Assembly (NCBI RefSeq): GCF_900091525.1 | Contig: NZ_FMCU01000010.1 | Coordinates: forward strand, 1 to 64,000 | Direction: 5' to 3' | DNA from: Micromonospora matsumotoense | GTDB lineage: Bacteria; Actinomycetota; Actinomycetes; Mycobacteriales; Micromonosporaceae | Length of the DNA: 64,000 nt | Shown: piece by piece, positions 7,789 through 15,908 of the stretch | Numbering within the stretch: the first letter of the stretch is position 1 | How the letters are laid out: each line of letters begins with the position of its first letter | Made by a program: the position numbers and the translations under genes | Notes under the pieces: generated by a model | Told to the model about the DNA's origin: nothing | The model's input: only the letters and a program-made list of their open reading frames with translations | Databases searched by the model: none

Positions 7789-8919
7789 CTACCGGCTGAT
7801 CCGTGGTGGCGGGTCGTCGGCACGTCGACGTCGACGCCACACCAGGAATCCGCACCCGGCCGCCACGATCACCCCCAACGTCGCCCACCCCCGCACGGCA
7901 GCACCAACGTCGTCGCCGCCGGCCGGCTGTGCTGCTGCGCTCGTCGCCCCGGTCTTCGGCGGGGTGGCCGTCGTGCTCTCGAAGCCCAGGGGTGGGACGT
8001 CGGCAGTGAGCGCGGCCACCAGGTCGATGACGCCGTAGCCGTACTCGTCGTCGCGGCCGGGAGGGCCCTTGTCGACAGCGGTCGCCGTGAGCCGGTGTAC
8101 GACCTCGGCGGCGGGGAGGTAGGGGTATTTCGAGCGGACCAGCGCCGCCGCCCCGGCGACAATGGCAGTGGCATCGGACGTGCCGGTTCCCTTGCGGTAC
8201 TTACCGTTGATGCTGGTGCTGTAGATGTCCACCGCCGGTGCCACAACGTCAATTTCGGGACCACTCACAGAAACTGGGGCATGCGCACCGTTTCGGCCAA
8301 CGCCAGCCACTGCCAGTACGCCATTCTCTGCTGCGGGGTATATTACAGCACTGTCGTCGGGCGTATTGCCGGCAGCTGCAACAATAATTACGTTGGCCTG
8401 AAGTGCGGCTTTGACTGCCTGACGTAGGCGAACATTTGAGGCCCCTCCACTGGAGATGCAAACCACTTGCGCGCCCTGCCGGGTTGCGTACTCGATGCCT
8501 GCAGCCATTGCATCCGCGGTTGAACCTCCTTTCGATGATACATGTATGGGCAAGATCTTGGCCTTGGGCGCGATGCCTAGCGCCCCTTGGTGCCCCTTTC
8601 CGTGGGCTGCAATTAGACCAGCCATGCCAGTTCCATGACCGTCGCGGTCTCGCTTTCCGTCAATGCCACCTCCTGCCAGGTCCACTCCTCGGAGAAGATT
8701 GCTGGATAGGTCTGGATGTGGTGATACGCCAGTGTCTGGAACCGCGACTATGACGCCTTCCCCCTGGCTGATGGACTGCGCTTCTGCTGCCTTGAGATAA
8801 TTGAGATGCCATTGGTCTTTCCGAATTTGACTTAAATCATCTGCTTGAACCTTGCTGTAAGGAAATAAATTGGTGAGCGTTATGGCTGCGGTTGTCGTGA
8901 TAATAAGAAAGCGCTTCAC
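7789..8919 (-). CDS. Mycosin-type S8 subtilisin-like protease (type VII secretion)
   Basis: A 376-residue secreted, membrane-anchored serine protease. It has an N-terminal signal segment (KRFLIITTTAAITLTNLF), a catalytic triad in VAVPDTGV (Asp), DGHGTGMAG (His) and GTSDATAIVAG (Ser), a linker, and a C-terminal transmembrane helix (about residues 340-362) ending in basic residues, as in mycosins (MycP) of type VII secretion systems. GTG 8919 overlaps the upstream stop as GTGA, so the genes are translationally coupled. Oddity: the N-terminal half (8250-8919) is far less GC-rich than the rest and contains two TTA leucine codons (8866-8868 and 8833-8835), while the C-terminal half has normal composition. 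Confidence 0.9.
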   Translation of the reverse strand: MKRFLIITTTAAITLTNLFPYSKVQADDLSQIRKDQWHLNYLKAAEAQSISQGEGVIVAVPDTGVSPHPDLSSNLLRGVDLAGGGIDGKRDRDGHGTGMAGLIAAHGKGHQGALGIAPKAKILPIHVSSKGGSTADAMAAGIEYATRQGAQVVCISSGGASNVRLRQAVKAALQANVIIVAAAGNTPDDSAVIYPAAENGVLAVAGVGRNGAHAPVSVSGPEIDVVAPAVDIYSTSINGKYRKGTGTSDATAIVAGAAALVRSKYPYLPAAEVVHRLTATAVDKGPPGRDDEYGYGVIDLVAALTADVPPLGFESTTATPPKTGATSAAAQPAGGDDVGAAVRGWATLGVIVAAGCGFLVWRRRRRADDPPPRISR

Positions 8920-10283
8920 CGATTGAAGCCAATTGCCGGGCCAGGATCTATCGGGCCGCCGTCGTCTGGTGGCCGAACGATCGGCGTTACGCCCTCTTCC
9001 ACTTCCCATGGCTGGTCGGGGTTCCAGCGCCGATTCGTCTCGTCAAATCTGCCACTTCGGCCACTCCCGCCCGGCATCGATCCGGTAGTGCCGGTAGGGC
9101 CACCCCCGAGGGGGGGAATATGAGTTCCGCCTGGTTGCCGCCCTCCGCCGGGTCGCGAGCCAGCTCCTCCGGTTGGTGTAGTTCCGGCTGCCCCGCCACC
9201 GATTACACCACCAATTGGATTGATCCTTCGTGGTGGAGGATTCCCTGGTTGTTGGGTGAAGCCCATACCGGGAGTGCCACCGATTACTCCATTCGAAGGC
9301 ATTTGGGGCGGTGGCGTCCTTTGGGGAACTCCTTGGTGCCCTTCTGTGAATGGCTGAATTGGGTTTGCGTTCAGCCACTTCTGGGTCTGGGTATGATTTG
9401 GGCGACCCGGTAAGGGTGTTATGGGCGGCAGAGATGATGGTGGCCTGCCGTTAGGGGGTGGTCCCACTGAAGGCGGTGAGCTTGTTCCTGGAGTAACGGG
9501 CTGACGAGATGCAACGCCTGTGCTGCCCAGTACTGGACCGCTTCGAGGGGTAGGCGGAGTCGGAGCATTTTGCCTTATGGCTGGTGACCGACTGCTGTTC
9601 GCGCCGCTGCTTCCCGAAGTCGGTACAGGAACTATGGGTGGAATTGCGATGGCAGGCCCGGTGCTGCCATAGATGTCCGAATTGGACGGGTCCTTCGATG
9701 GGAGCCTGGGGGGTGAAGCGGAGGGTTTTTGGAGCATTGCTTGTGCTTGTTGGAGTTCGCCGCTGAGCCCGAACATGATCCCGCGCGCCTGCACGTTCAG
9801 CTTCTCCAGGTCGGCGTCGGTCACCGGCGGGTCCACCACCCGGCTGCCCGCAGCTGCCTTGGGATCAGCAAGAGTCGCTTCGTACCCCCGCTTCCGGGTG
9901 AGCTTTCCGGCGTAGTCGTCGTACAGCCGCTTCAGCTCTGGTCTGGTGCTGTCGATGGCGCGGGCGGCGGCGGCGAGGGCGTCGTGGTTGGCGGCGGCCG
10001 TGTCGTGGGTGTGCTGCACCTTGCTGATCAGCTCGTCCAGCTCACCGAGGTACGTCCTGGCGGCGGCGTTCGTGGCGGGCGGCCACGCCTCGGCGAGCCC
10101 ACTGCGGTACTGCTGGAGTCGCCGCAGGTGGGTCTGGGCCAGGTCGCAGACCTTGCGCCACCCGGCGACGTGCTTCCAGTGCCCCGGGGTCTCCTGGTCC
10201 TGGAGGCAGGCCCACATGCTGAGCACGTCCATCAGTTGCCAGTCGGTGAGGCCGGACGTACGGCCGCTGCCCCGTTCGATCAC
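8916..10283 (-). CDS. Type VII secretion-associated proline/glycine-rich protein
   Basis: A 455-residue protein. The first 190 residues are helical, with a WXG100/PPE-like look (GLAEAWPPATNAAARTYLGEL). A long Pro/Gly/Ser/Thr-rich linker follows, and the tail carries W-PDQPWEVEEGVTPIVRPP, a C-terminal motif I associate with actinobacterial type VII substrates. It lies between the WXG100-like gene (GTGA overlap at 10280-10283) and the mycosin (GTGA overlap at 8916-8919). Probably a secreted substrate or wall-spanning component. Composition drops sharply from about 9770 to the 3' end, and a TTA codon occurs at 9411-9413 in the linker. No specific family can be named with certainty. Confidence 0.8.
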   Translation of the reverse strand: MIERGSGRTSGLTDWQLMDVLSMWACLQDQETPGHWKHVAGWRKVCDLAQTHLRRLQQYRSGLAEAWPPATNAAARTYLGELDELISKVQHTHDTAAANHDALAAAARAIDSTRPELKRLYDDYAGKLTRKRGYEATLADPKAAAGSRVVDPPVTDADLEKLNVQARGIMFGLSGELQQAQAMLQKPSASPPRLPSKDPSNSDIYGSTGPAIAIPPIVPVPTSGSSGANSSRSPAIRQNAPTPPTPRSGPVLGSTGVASRQPVTPGTSSPPSVGPPPNGRPPSSLPPITPLPGRPNHTQTQKWLNANPIQPFTEGHQGVPQRTPPPQMPSNGVIGGTPGMGFTQQPGNPPPRRINPIGGVIGGGAAGTTPTGGAGSRPGGGRQPGGTHIPPLGGGPTGTTGSMPGGSGRSGRFDETNRRWNPDQPWEVEEGVTPIVRPPDDGGPIDPGPAIGFNR

Positions 10284-10747
10284 GGCAGCACCACCGGACC
10301 CGGGTTCTCGGGGCTGTTGGGCTCGGGTGCCGTCCACGAGGAGCGGCCGGCGAGGGTGGCCGCGGTGGCCTGCGCGCCGTGCAGGGCGCGTTCGACGTCG
10401 GTCACCCGGGCGTTGGCGAAGGCGTCGGCACCCTGGTAGTCGGTGGCGATCCGGTTGGCGGCGGTCGCCAGCCGACCGGTGGCGCCGGCCAGGCCGTGCA
10501 CCAGGTCGGAGGTGGCCTGCTGGGTCTCCCAGTGCGCCTGGAGGAAGTGGACCAGCTCGATGAACGCATCGCACGGGTTGGGCACGGCGGTGGTCATGTC
10601 GTCGGCGATGTAGCGCAGGTGCGGCGTGTAGTTCCGCTCGACCTCGGCCTGGAGGTGGTCGGCGAACTCCCGCATCTGGCGGATGTCGGCCTCGATGCCG
10701 CCGTAGTTGCCCAGCCAGGAAGCTGGGCGGCCCTCCTCAGGGATCAC
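10280..10747 (-). CDS. WXG100-like type VII secretion protein
   Basis: A 155-residue, mainly alpha-helical protein beginning VIPEEGRPASWLGNYGGIEA. It has two predicted long helices with a central HWETQQATSDLVHGLAGATG region and is first in the three-gene type VII module. GTG 10747 is preceded by GGGAGGA. It probably pairs with the downstream proline-rich protein, as WXG100 and PPE-like proteins form heterodimers; this is inference from size, helix content and gene order. The classic W-x-G turn is not present in canonical form. Confidence 0.7.
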   Translation of the reverse strand: MIPEEGRPASWLGNYGGIEADIRQMREFADHLQAEVERNYTPHLRYIADDMTTAVPNPCDAFIELVHFLQAHWETQQATSDLVHGLAGATGRLATAANRIATDYQGADAFANARVTDVERALHGAQATAATLAGRSSWTAPEPNSPENPGPVVLP

Positions 10748-10838
10748 TGGTCCTCCCGACTGTCACGACACCGTTTCCCAGAGTGAGGCTAGTGGCTGGG
10801 TGGCGATCCCGGCAGCCCCCGGCGGGCGGTCCCGACCG

Positions 10839-11051
10839 TCAGCGGGGCAGGCCGGAGGTACGCCAGGCGCCACGACCGGGCGCGGGAGCCGCGCCGACCG
10901 GACGGGCGCTGTGGGCCCACGAAGACCTCGCCGCCGGCGCGGGTGTGCCGGCCGACCGGGAACGGAGGGTGAGTGCGCCGACCAGCGCGGCCAACTCCTC
11001 GGCGGTCGGCACCCCCCGGACGACCCGGAACAGCGGCTCTTCGGCAGACAT
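10839..11051 (-). CDS. accE: Acyl-CoA carboxylase epsilon-like subunit
   Basis: A 70-residue protein (MSAEEPLFRVVRGVPTAEEL... ending PGRGAWRTSGLPR). The start (L-RVVRG-PT-EELAALV) and the tail (W..., then G-GAWR-S-LPR) match the small epsilon subunit family that stabilises actinobacterial acyl-CoA carboxylase alpha-beta complexes. ATG 11051 has TACCCT (11058-11063 on the minus strand) 6 nt upstream, the leaderless pattern seen elsewhere in this window, which supports it as a real gene. It is usually found beside accD; here it is alone, 7 kb from the beta-chain gene. Confidence 0.75.
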   Translation of the reverse strand: MSAEEPLFRVVRGVPTAEELAALVGALTLRSRSAGTPAPAARSSWAHSARPVGAAPAPGRGAWRTSGLPR

Positions 11052-11142
11052 GACGCCAGGGTACGCGTCGACAAGTTGACCCACGTCGCACAGTGGCGTG
11101 CCGGCGGTGTGCGCATTGGCGCGGCCGGGTACGGTCTCACCG

Positions 11143-13290
11143 ATGTCTGACGTACCTTCCTCACTCGTCGCTGACCGGTACCGGCTGCTCTCGCCGCTCG
11201 GTCAAGGTGGCATGGGCCGGGTCTGGAAGGCGCGCGACGAGGTCCTGCACCGGGACGTCGCCATCAAGGAGCTCGTCCCACCGCCCAGTCTGACCGACGA
11301 CGAGCGCCGCGAGATGCGGGAGCGGTCGCTGCGCGAGGCGCGGGCGATCGCCCGGCTCAACCACGTCAACGTGGTCCGCATCTTCGACGTGCTGCGCACC
11401 GACGGCGACCCGTGGATCGTCATGGAGTACGTGGCGTCGAAGTCGTTGCAGGACACCCTCGCCGAGGACGGGCCGGTGACCCCGGCCCGCGCGGTGGAGA
11501 TCGGCCTGGGCGTGCTGGGCGCGCTGAAGTCCGCCCACAAGGCCGGTGTGATGCACCGGGACGTCAAGCCGGGCAACGTGTTGCTGGGCACCGACGGCCG
11601 GGTGGTGCTGACCGATTTCGGACTGGCCACCATTCCCGGCGACCCGAACGTCACCCGCACGGGCATGGTGCTCGGTTCGCCCGCGTACATCGCGCCGGAG
11701 CGGGCCCGGGACGGCACCGCCGGCCCGGAGGCGGATCTCTGGTCGTTGGGGGCGACGCTCTACGCCGCGGTGGAGGGCAAGTCGCCGTACGCCCGGCCGT
11801 CGGCGATCGGCACCCTGGCTGCGCTGGCGACCGAGCCGTTGCCGCCGGCCAAGAACGCCGGCCCGTTGAAGCCGGTCCTGATCGGCCTGCTCCGCAAGGA
11901 CCCGACCGAACGGATCACCGCCGAGGTGGCGGAGCGCATGCTGCGGCGGGCCGCCGGCAAGCGCGCCAGGGGCATCTCACTGCTCGACGGGGTACGCCGG
12001 CCGGGGCCGAACGGTCCGCGCGAGCCGCGTGTACCGGTGGTGCCGGCGCCCCGCCCGGCGGAGGGCGGGACCGGCGCGAGGACCTCGCCGTCGGTGGCCT
12101 CCGCAGCGGGGGCCGCCACCGGCACCGCAGCCGCGAAGGCAGCGGCCGCGAAGGCGGCGTCGGACAGTGCCGCCGCGAACGACAGCGCCGCCACGCGGGC
12201 CATGGCGGGCGGTGCCGCCTCGACGGGTGGCGCAGCGGAGGCGACCGTCGTCACCGGGGCGTCGGCCGCAGGTGCGGACGCCACCGCGACGGTGCCGGCC
12301 GGGGTGGATGCCGACCCGACCACGAAGGTCACCCCGCCGATCGAGGCCGACGCCGTGTCGACCGGCCCGGGGGTTCCGGCCGACAGTCCTCCGCCTGGCG
12401 AGGCCGCCGCGGCCACCGCGCCGGCCAGCAAGGCTGCCGCGCCGGCCGGTGCCGACGCCGCGTCGACCAGCAAGATCTCCCCGTCGGCCGGCGCCGGCCG
12501 GGTCGACCCGCCCCCACCGGGCAACCCGACCGCCGTGCTGGACGCGCCGGTCAGCCCGCCCGCCCGGTCCGCCGGGGTCGCGTCCGTCCCGGTGTACGAC
12601 GGGACGCCGTCGGACCACAAGCGACGTAACCTGCTGATCGGCGCGCTGGTCGCGGTGCTGCTGGTGGGGTTGGCGCTGGCGGTCCCGTTGCTGACCAGCT
12701 CCGACGACCCGGGGAACGGGACCCCGCAGGCCGACCCGACGAGCGCCGCCGCGTCCTCCGCCGCCCCGACGTCGGCTCCGGCGGCCCCGCCACCGACGAG
12801 CGCCCCGCCCAGCCCGACGCCGTCGGCCACCCCCTCCGCCGACCCGAACGCGCTGCCGGTGGGTTGGGAGATGTACAAGGGGCCGACGTTCAGCGTGCCG
12901 GTCCCGAAGGGCTGGCGACGCAGCGTCCGTTCCGACTCGGTGGTCATCACCGAGCCGGGCGGGGTGCGGGAACTGCTCATCCAGTGGACGTCCAGCCCAC
13001 TCAAGGACGCGGTCGCCGACTGGAAGGACAAGGAACCGGCCCGGAAGAACTACGTCAACGCCTACCAGTACCTCGACATCAAGGCGTGTGGCGGCTACCG
13101 CACCTGCGCCGACTGGGACTGGTTGGAGAGCCGGGACAACACCCGCATCCACGTCCGTAACCGGGGTTTCGTCACCGCCACCAACCGGGGATACGGGCTG
13201 CGCTGGGAGGTGGCGGCGAAGGACTGGAACGCCAACCTCGACAACTTCGCCCTGATCACCAGCCGGTTCGTCCCGGACCGGAAGAACTGA
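11143..13290 (+). CDS. Membrane-anchored Ser/Thr protein kinase (PknB-like)
   Basis: A 715-residue Hanks-type kinase. The cytoplasmic kinase domain (about 12-275) has the glycine loop LGQGGMGRVW, VAIKE lysine, catalytic HRDVKPGN (H138-R-D140) and DFGLA (D158). A long Ala/Thr/Pro-rich juxtamembrane region (about 300-490) leads to one transmembrane helix (about 495-516), then a Pro/Thr-rich stalk and a roughly 130-residue extracellular domain with a Cys pair (KACGGYRTCADW). No PASTA repeats, so the external ligand differs from that of PknB itself. ATG 11143 lies 7 nt after TACGGT (11130-11135) and has no ribosome site, so it is probably leaderless. Confidence 0.93.
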   Translation: MSDVPSSLVADRYRLLSPLGQGGMGRVWKARDEVLHRDVAIKELVPPPSLTDDERREMRERSLREARAIARLNHVNVVRIFDVLRTDGDPWIVMEYVASKSLQDTLAEDGPVTPARAVEIGLGVLGALKSAHKAGVMHRDVKPGNVLLGTDGRVVLTDFGLATIPGDPNVTRTGMVLGSPAYIAPERARDGTAGPEADLWSLGATLYAAVEGKSPYARPSAIGTLAALATEPLPPAKNAGPLKPVLIGLLRKDPTERITAEVAERMLRRAAGKRARGISLLDGVRRPGPNGPREPRVPVVPAPRPAEGGTGARTSPSVASAAGAATGTAAAKAAAAKAASDSAAANDSAATRAMAGGAASTGGAAEATVVTGASAAGADATATVPAGVDADPTTKVTPPIEADAVSTGPGVPADSPPPGEAAAATAPASKAAAPAGADAASTSKISPSAGAGRVDPPPPGNPTAVLDAPVSPPARSAGVASVPVYDGTPSDHKRRNLLIGALVAVLLVGLALAVPLLTSSDDPGNGTPQADPTSAAASSAAPTSAPAAPPPTSAPPSPTPSATPSADPNALPVGWEMYKGPTFSVPVPKGWRRSVRSDSVVITEPGGVRELLIQWTSSPLKDAVADWKDKEPARKNYVNAYQYLDIKACGGYRTCADWDWLESRDNTRIHVRNRGFVTATNRGYGLRWEVAAKDWNANLDNFALITSRFVPDRKN

Positions 13291-13382
13291 TCCCGGAGGA
13301 TTCCCGCCGGGGGTGAAATCGTTTCGCATGACTTCCGGTCGTACGGGGTATCTGTCCTGGGACGACGGAAGGAGGTAGCGAG

Positions 13383-13616
13383 ATGAGTTACCGACGCAGG
13401 GACGCCCGACCCAGGCTGGCACTGTGGATGCTCGTCGCCCTCGGCGATGTCGTCCTGCTGCTGTTGAGCGCGGGGGTGGCCGCGCTGGTCACCCTGGTCG
13501 CCGTCGTGACGGTCGCCGCCGCCGGGGTCGCCGCCTGGCGGCTGAGCCGGCGGACCGCGATGACCACCGGCACCGACGCCGTGACCGTGCCGTTGACCAG
13601 CCGCAAGAGCGCCTGA
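13383..13616 (+). CDS. Small membrane protein of unknown function
   Basis: A 77-residue protein with a basic N-terminus (MSYRRRDARPRL) and a hydrophobic stretch at about 13-52 that could form two short transmembrane helices, followed by a polar tail. A very strong ribosome site (GGAAGGAGG) precedes ATG 13383. It lies 92 nt downstream of the kinase gene on the same strand and is followed by a terminator hairpin. I recognise no family. Confidence 0.75.
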   Translation: MSYRRRDARPRLALWMLVALGDVVLLLLSAGVAALVTLVAVVTVAAAGVAAWRLSRRTAMTTGTDAVTVPLTSRKSA

Positions 13617-13678
13617 CCCGACAGCCGACTGACCGGTCGGCAGGCACACCGGTCACCCACCACGACGGCGGCAGTCGG

Positions 13679-13709
13679 ACCGGTCATCGACCCTTCGGTG
13701 ATGACCGGT
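13679..13709. terminator. Hairpin between convergent genes
   Basis: ACCGGTCATC (13679-13688) pairs with GATGACCGGT (13700-13709) over an 11-nt loop. It lies between the small membrane protein and the convergent lysozyme gene and could serve both. Confidence 0.55.
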
Positions 13710-13740
13710 CCCGCTGCCGCCGAGCCGTGTCCGGCAGTGG

Positions 13741-14493
13741 TCAGGTGTTGTTCGCCAGCGCGATCAGCCGGGAGCGGTCGCCGTTCCAGTAGTTGCGGTC
13801 GACGTTGCCAGGGATCCCGGAGACGCTGCCGGAGCTGGTGTACTGCCAGAAGCTCCAGACCGGGGCGCCGGCGGGCAGAGTGCCCGGCGTGCTGGCCCAG
13901 CGGGCCAGCCAGAGCGGGTGGTTGGCCCACGGGCCGGTCCAGCTGCCGGTGCACTGGTTCCACCAGCTGGTGGTGGTGTAGATGACCGCGTACCGGCCGG
14001 TGCGGGAGCGGTAGGTGTTGAGGAAGTCCTGGATCCAGTTGCGCATTCCGGTGGTGGACAGCCCGTAGCAGGTGCCGCCGCTGTACGGGTTGGCCTCGAC
14101 GTCGAGCGCGGCCGGCAGGGTACGGCTGTCCGCCGACCAACCCCCACCGTTGCTGGCCAGGTAGCCGGCCTGGGCGGCGCCGGATGAGGCGTTCGGCAGG
14201 GCGAAGTGGTAGGCCCCGCGAATCACCCCGGCGTTGTAGGCGTTGACGTAGTTGGCGTTGAAGTTCGGGTCCTTGTAGGTCGTACCCTCGGTGGCCTTGA
14301 TGAAGGCGAACTCGATGCCGGCGTTGCGGACGCTGGTCCAGTTGATGGAGCCCTGGTAGCGGGAGACGTCGACGCCGGCGGTGGTGGCGGCGGCCGCGGG
14401 TGCGGCCGTGACGACGAGGGCCGCGGCCGCGGTGGCGGCCACGGTGAGACCGGCGGCGAACAGCCGGCGCAACGACAATCTGGTACGGGTCAT
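13741..14493 (-). CDS. Secreted GH25 lysozyme (N-acetylmuramidase)
   Basis: A 250-residue secreted muramidase. The signal peptide runs to about residue 36 (LTVAATAAAALVVTAAPAAA). The mature enzyme has the GH25 hallmark GVDVSRYQG (Asp42) at the beginning of strand 1, AFIKATEG, GAYHFA and the catalytic LDVEAN. It should cleave beta-1,4 bonds between MurNAc and GlcNAc. ATG 14493 follows GGAGGA; a longer in-frame start (14514) lacks a ribosome site. Two direct GACGCCAATC copies lie upstream near 14507-14532. Likely used in cell-wall remodelling or competition. Confidence 0.93.
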   Translation of the reverse strand: MTRTRLSLRRLFAAGLTVAATAAAALVVTAAPAAAATTAGVDVSRYQGSINWTSVRNAGIEFAFIKATEGTTYKDPNFNANYVNAYNAGVIRGAYHFALPNASSGAAQAGYLASNGGGWSADSRTLPAALDVEANPYSGGTCYGLSTTGMRNWIQDFLNTYRSRTGRYAVIYTTTSWWNQCTGSWTGPWANHPLWLARWASTPGTLPAGAPVWSFWQYTSSGSVSGIPGNVDRNYWNGDRSRLIALANNT

Positions 14494-14662
14494 GGATTCC
14501 TCCAGGGACGCCAATCGATTGACGCCAATCTTTGGAGATTCCTATCCTTGATCGCAAGAGGGCTCAAGGAAAGTTTCATCGACGATTGCCGAACTTTGCA
14601 GGCACTGATCTGAATCGGTCAGGCCAGGTAGGCGGCGGTGTCCGCCGGTCGACGGGGTCGGT

Positions 14663-14955
14663 TCAGCGCAGCGCGGCCGGGTCGAGCTGCCAGCGGAACG
14701 GCTCGGCCAGGGTCAACGTCTCGCCCGCCTTCGCCACCTGGTCCTCCACGTAGTGCGCGCCGTCGAGCCGGTGCAGCCGCAGCGAGTGGGCGTCGCCATC
14801 CTGCTCGACCAACAGGTACCACGGGATGCGGGCGATCGCGTAGAGCTGCATCTTGACCAGGCGGTCGGCGTTGCCCGGCGAGACGATCTCGCAGACCAAC
14901 GCGACCGGTTGCTCGGAGCAGGGGCTCACGATCAGGCTCCCGTCGAGCTCGCCGC
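14663..14955 (-). pseudogene. Truncated Uma2-family (DUF820) endonuclease-like remnant
   Basis: The readable part corresponds to the C-terminal half of Uma2 proteins: VALVCEIVSPGNADRLVKMQ, then IPWYLLVEQDG. It keeps the family's E-SPgn-DR-K core. Intact members are about 190 residues; here only about 95 remain, and the upstream side runs directly into the divergent M50-like gene's promoter. An open frame of 88 codons exists (14663-14929) but has no ribosome site or -10 box. Interpreted as a decayed gene; Uma2 genes are common and unstable accessory genes in actinomycetes and cyanobacteria. Confidence 0.7.
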
Positions 14956-15026
14956 CCGGTCAGGCTCACCCGGTACGAGGCGACGACCGTCGAGCGACGC
15001 GGTCCGGCCGGGTAGGCTCCCCGGCC

Positions 15027-15770
15027 ATGGTGTCGATCGACGGGCTGGGCGACCTCTGGGACCGGCTGTTCAGCGCCCAACCCGACCCGCCGCCCCTGCT
15101 GGTGCTGCTCACCGCCCTGGCCGCGCTGGTGGTCGTCGCCGTCCGGACGACCTGGCGGGTCGCCCGCAACGCGGTGACCATCGCGCACGAGGGCGGCCAC
15201 GCCCTGGCGGCGCTGCTGACCGGGCGGCGACTGCACGGCATCCGGCTGCACTCGGACACCTCCGGGCTCACCCTCAGCGCCGGCCGTCCCACCGGCCCCG
15301 GCATGATCCTCACCCTGCTCGCCGGGTACGTCGCGCCGTCGCTGGTCGGCCTGGGTGGTGCCTTGCTGCTCGGCGGCAACCGGATCACCCTGCTGCTCTG
15401 GGCCGCGGTGGCCCTGCTGCTCGCCCTGCTGCTGCTGGTCCGCAACGTCTTCGGGGCACTCTCCCTGCTGATCACCGGCGGTGTGGTGCTCATCGTCTCC
15501 TGGTACGCCACCCCGCAGGTGCAGGCCGCGTTCGCCTGGACCTCGGTCTGGTTCCTGCTGCTCGGCGGCGTCCGGCCGGTCTTCGAGTTGCAACGGCTGC
15601 GCAGCCGGGGCCGGATGCCCGAATCCGACGCCGACCAGTTGGCACACCTGACGCCCTTCCCGGCGCTGCTCTGGGTGGTCGTCTTCGGGCTGGTCAACCT
15701 GTTCGCCCTCGCCGTCGGCGCGGTCCTGCTCGCCGGTCCGCTGCTCGCCGAGGCCGGCATCCCGCTCTGA
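15027..15770 (+). CDS. M50B-like membrane metalloprotease
   Basis: A 247-residue membrane protein with about six hydrophobic segments. The zinc site HEGGH (H54-H58) lies at the end of the second helix, as in the M50B family. Further helices follow, and a polar loop (about 190-210) precedes the last two helices. The substrate is unknown; relatives are annotated as M50 family peptidases without characterised targets. ATG 15027 lies 8 nt after TAGGCT (15013-15018) with no ribosome site, so probably leaderless. A much longer in-frame ORF from 14853 overlaps the Uma2 remnant and is not supported. Confidence 0.85.
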   Translation: MVSIDGLGDLWDRLFSAQPDPPPLLVLLTALAALVVVAVRTTWRVARNAVTIAHEGGHALAALLTGRRLHGIRLHSDTSGLTLSAGRPTGPGMILTLLAGYVAPSLVGLGGALLLGGNRITLLLWAAVALLLALLLLVRNVFGALSLLITGGVVLIVSWYATPQVQAAFAWTSVWFLLLGGVRPVFELQRLRSRGRMPESDADQLAHLTPFPALLWVVVFGLVNLFALAVGAVLLAGPLLAEAGIPL

Positions 15771-15908
15771 GGCCGCCCGCCCGGGCCACCGCACCCACGA
15801 CGACCGCACCACCGACCGCATCCCGCGCCGGGCCACCGGCACCGGGGGACGGTGCCCGGACCGGTGCCGGGTCGTCGAGCCGGCCGGGTGCGGGGCAGAA
15901 TCGGTCTG

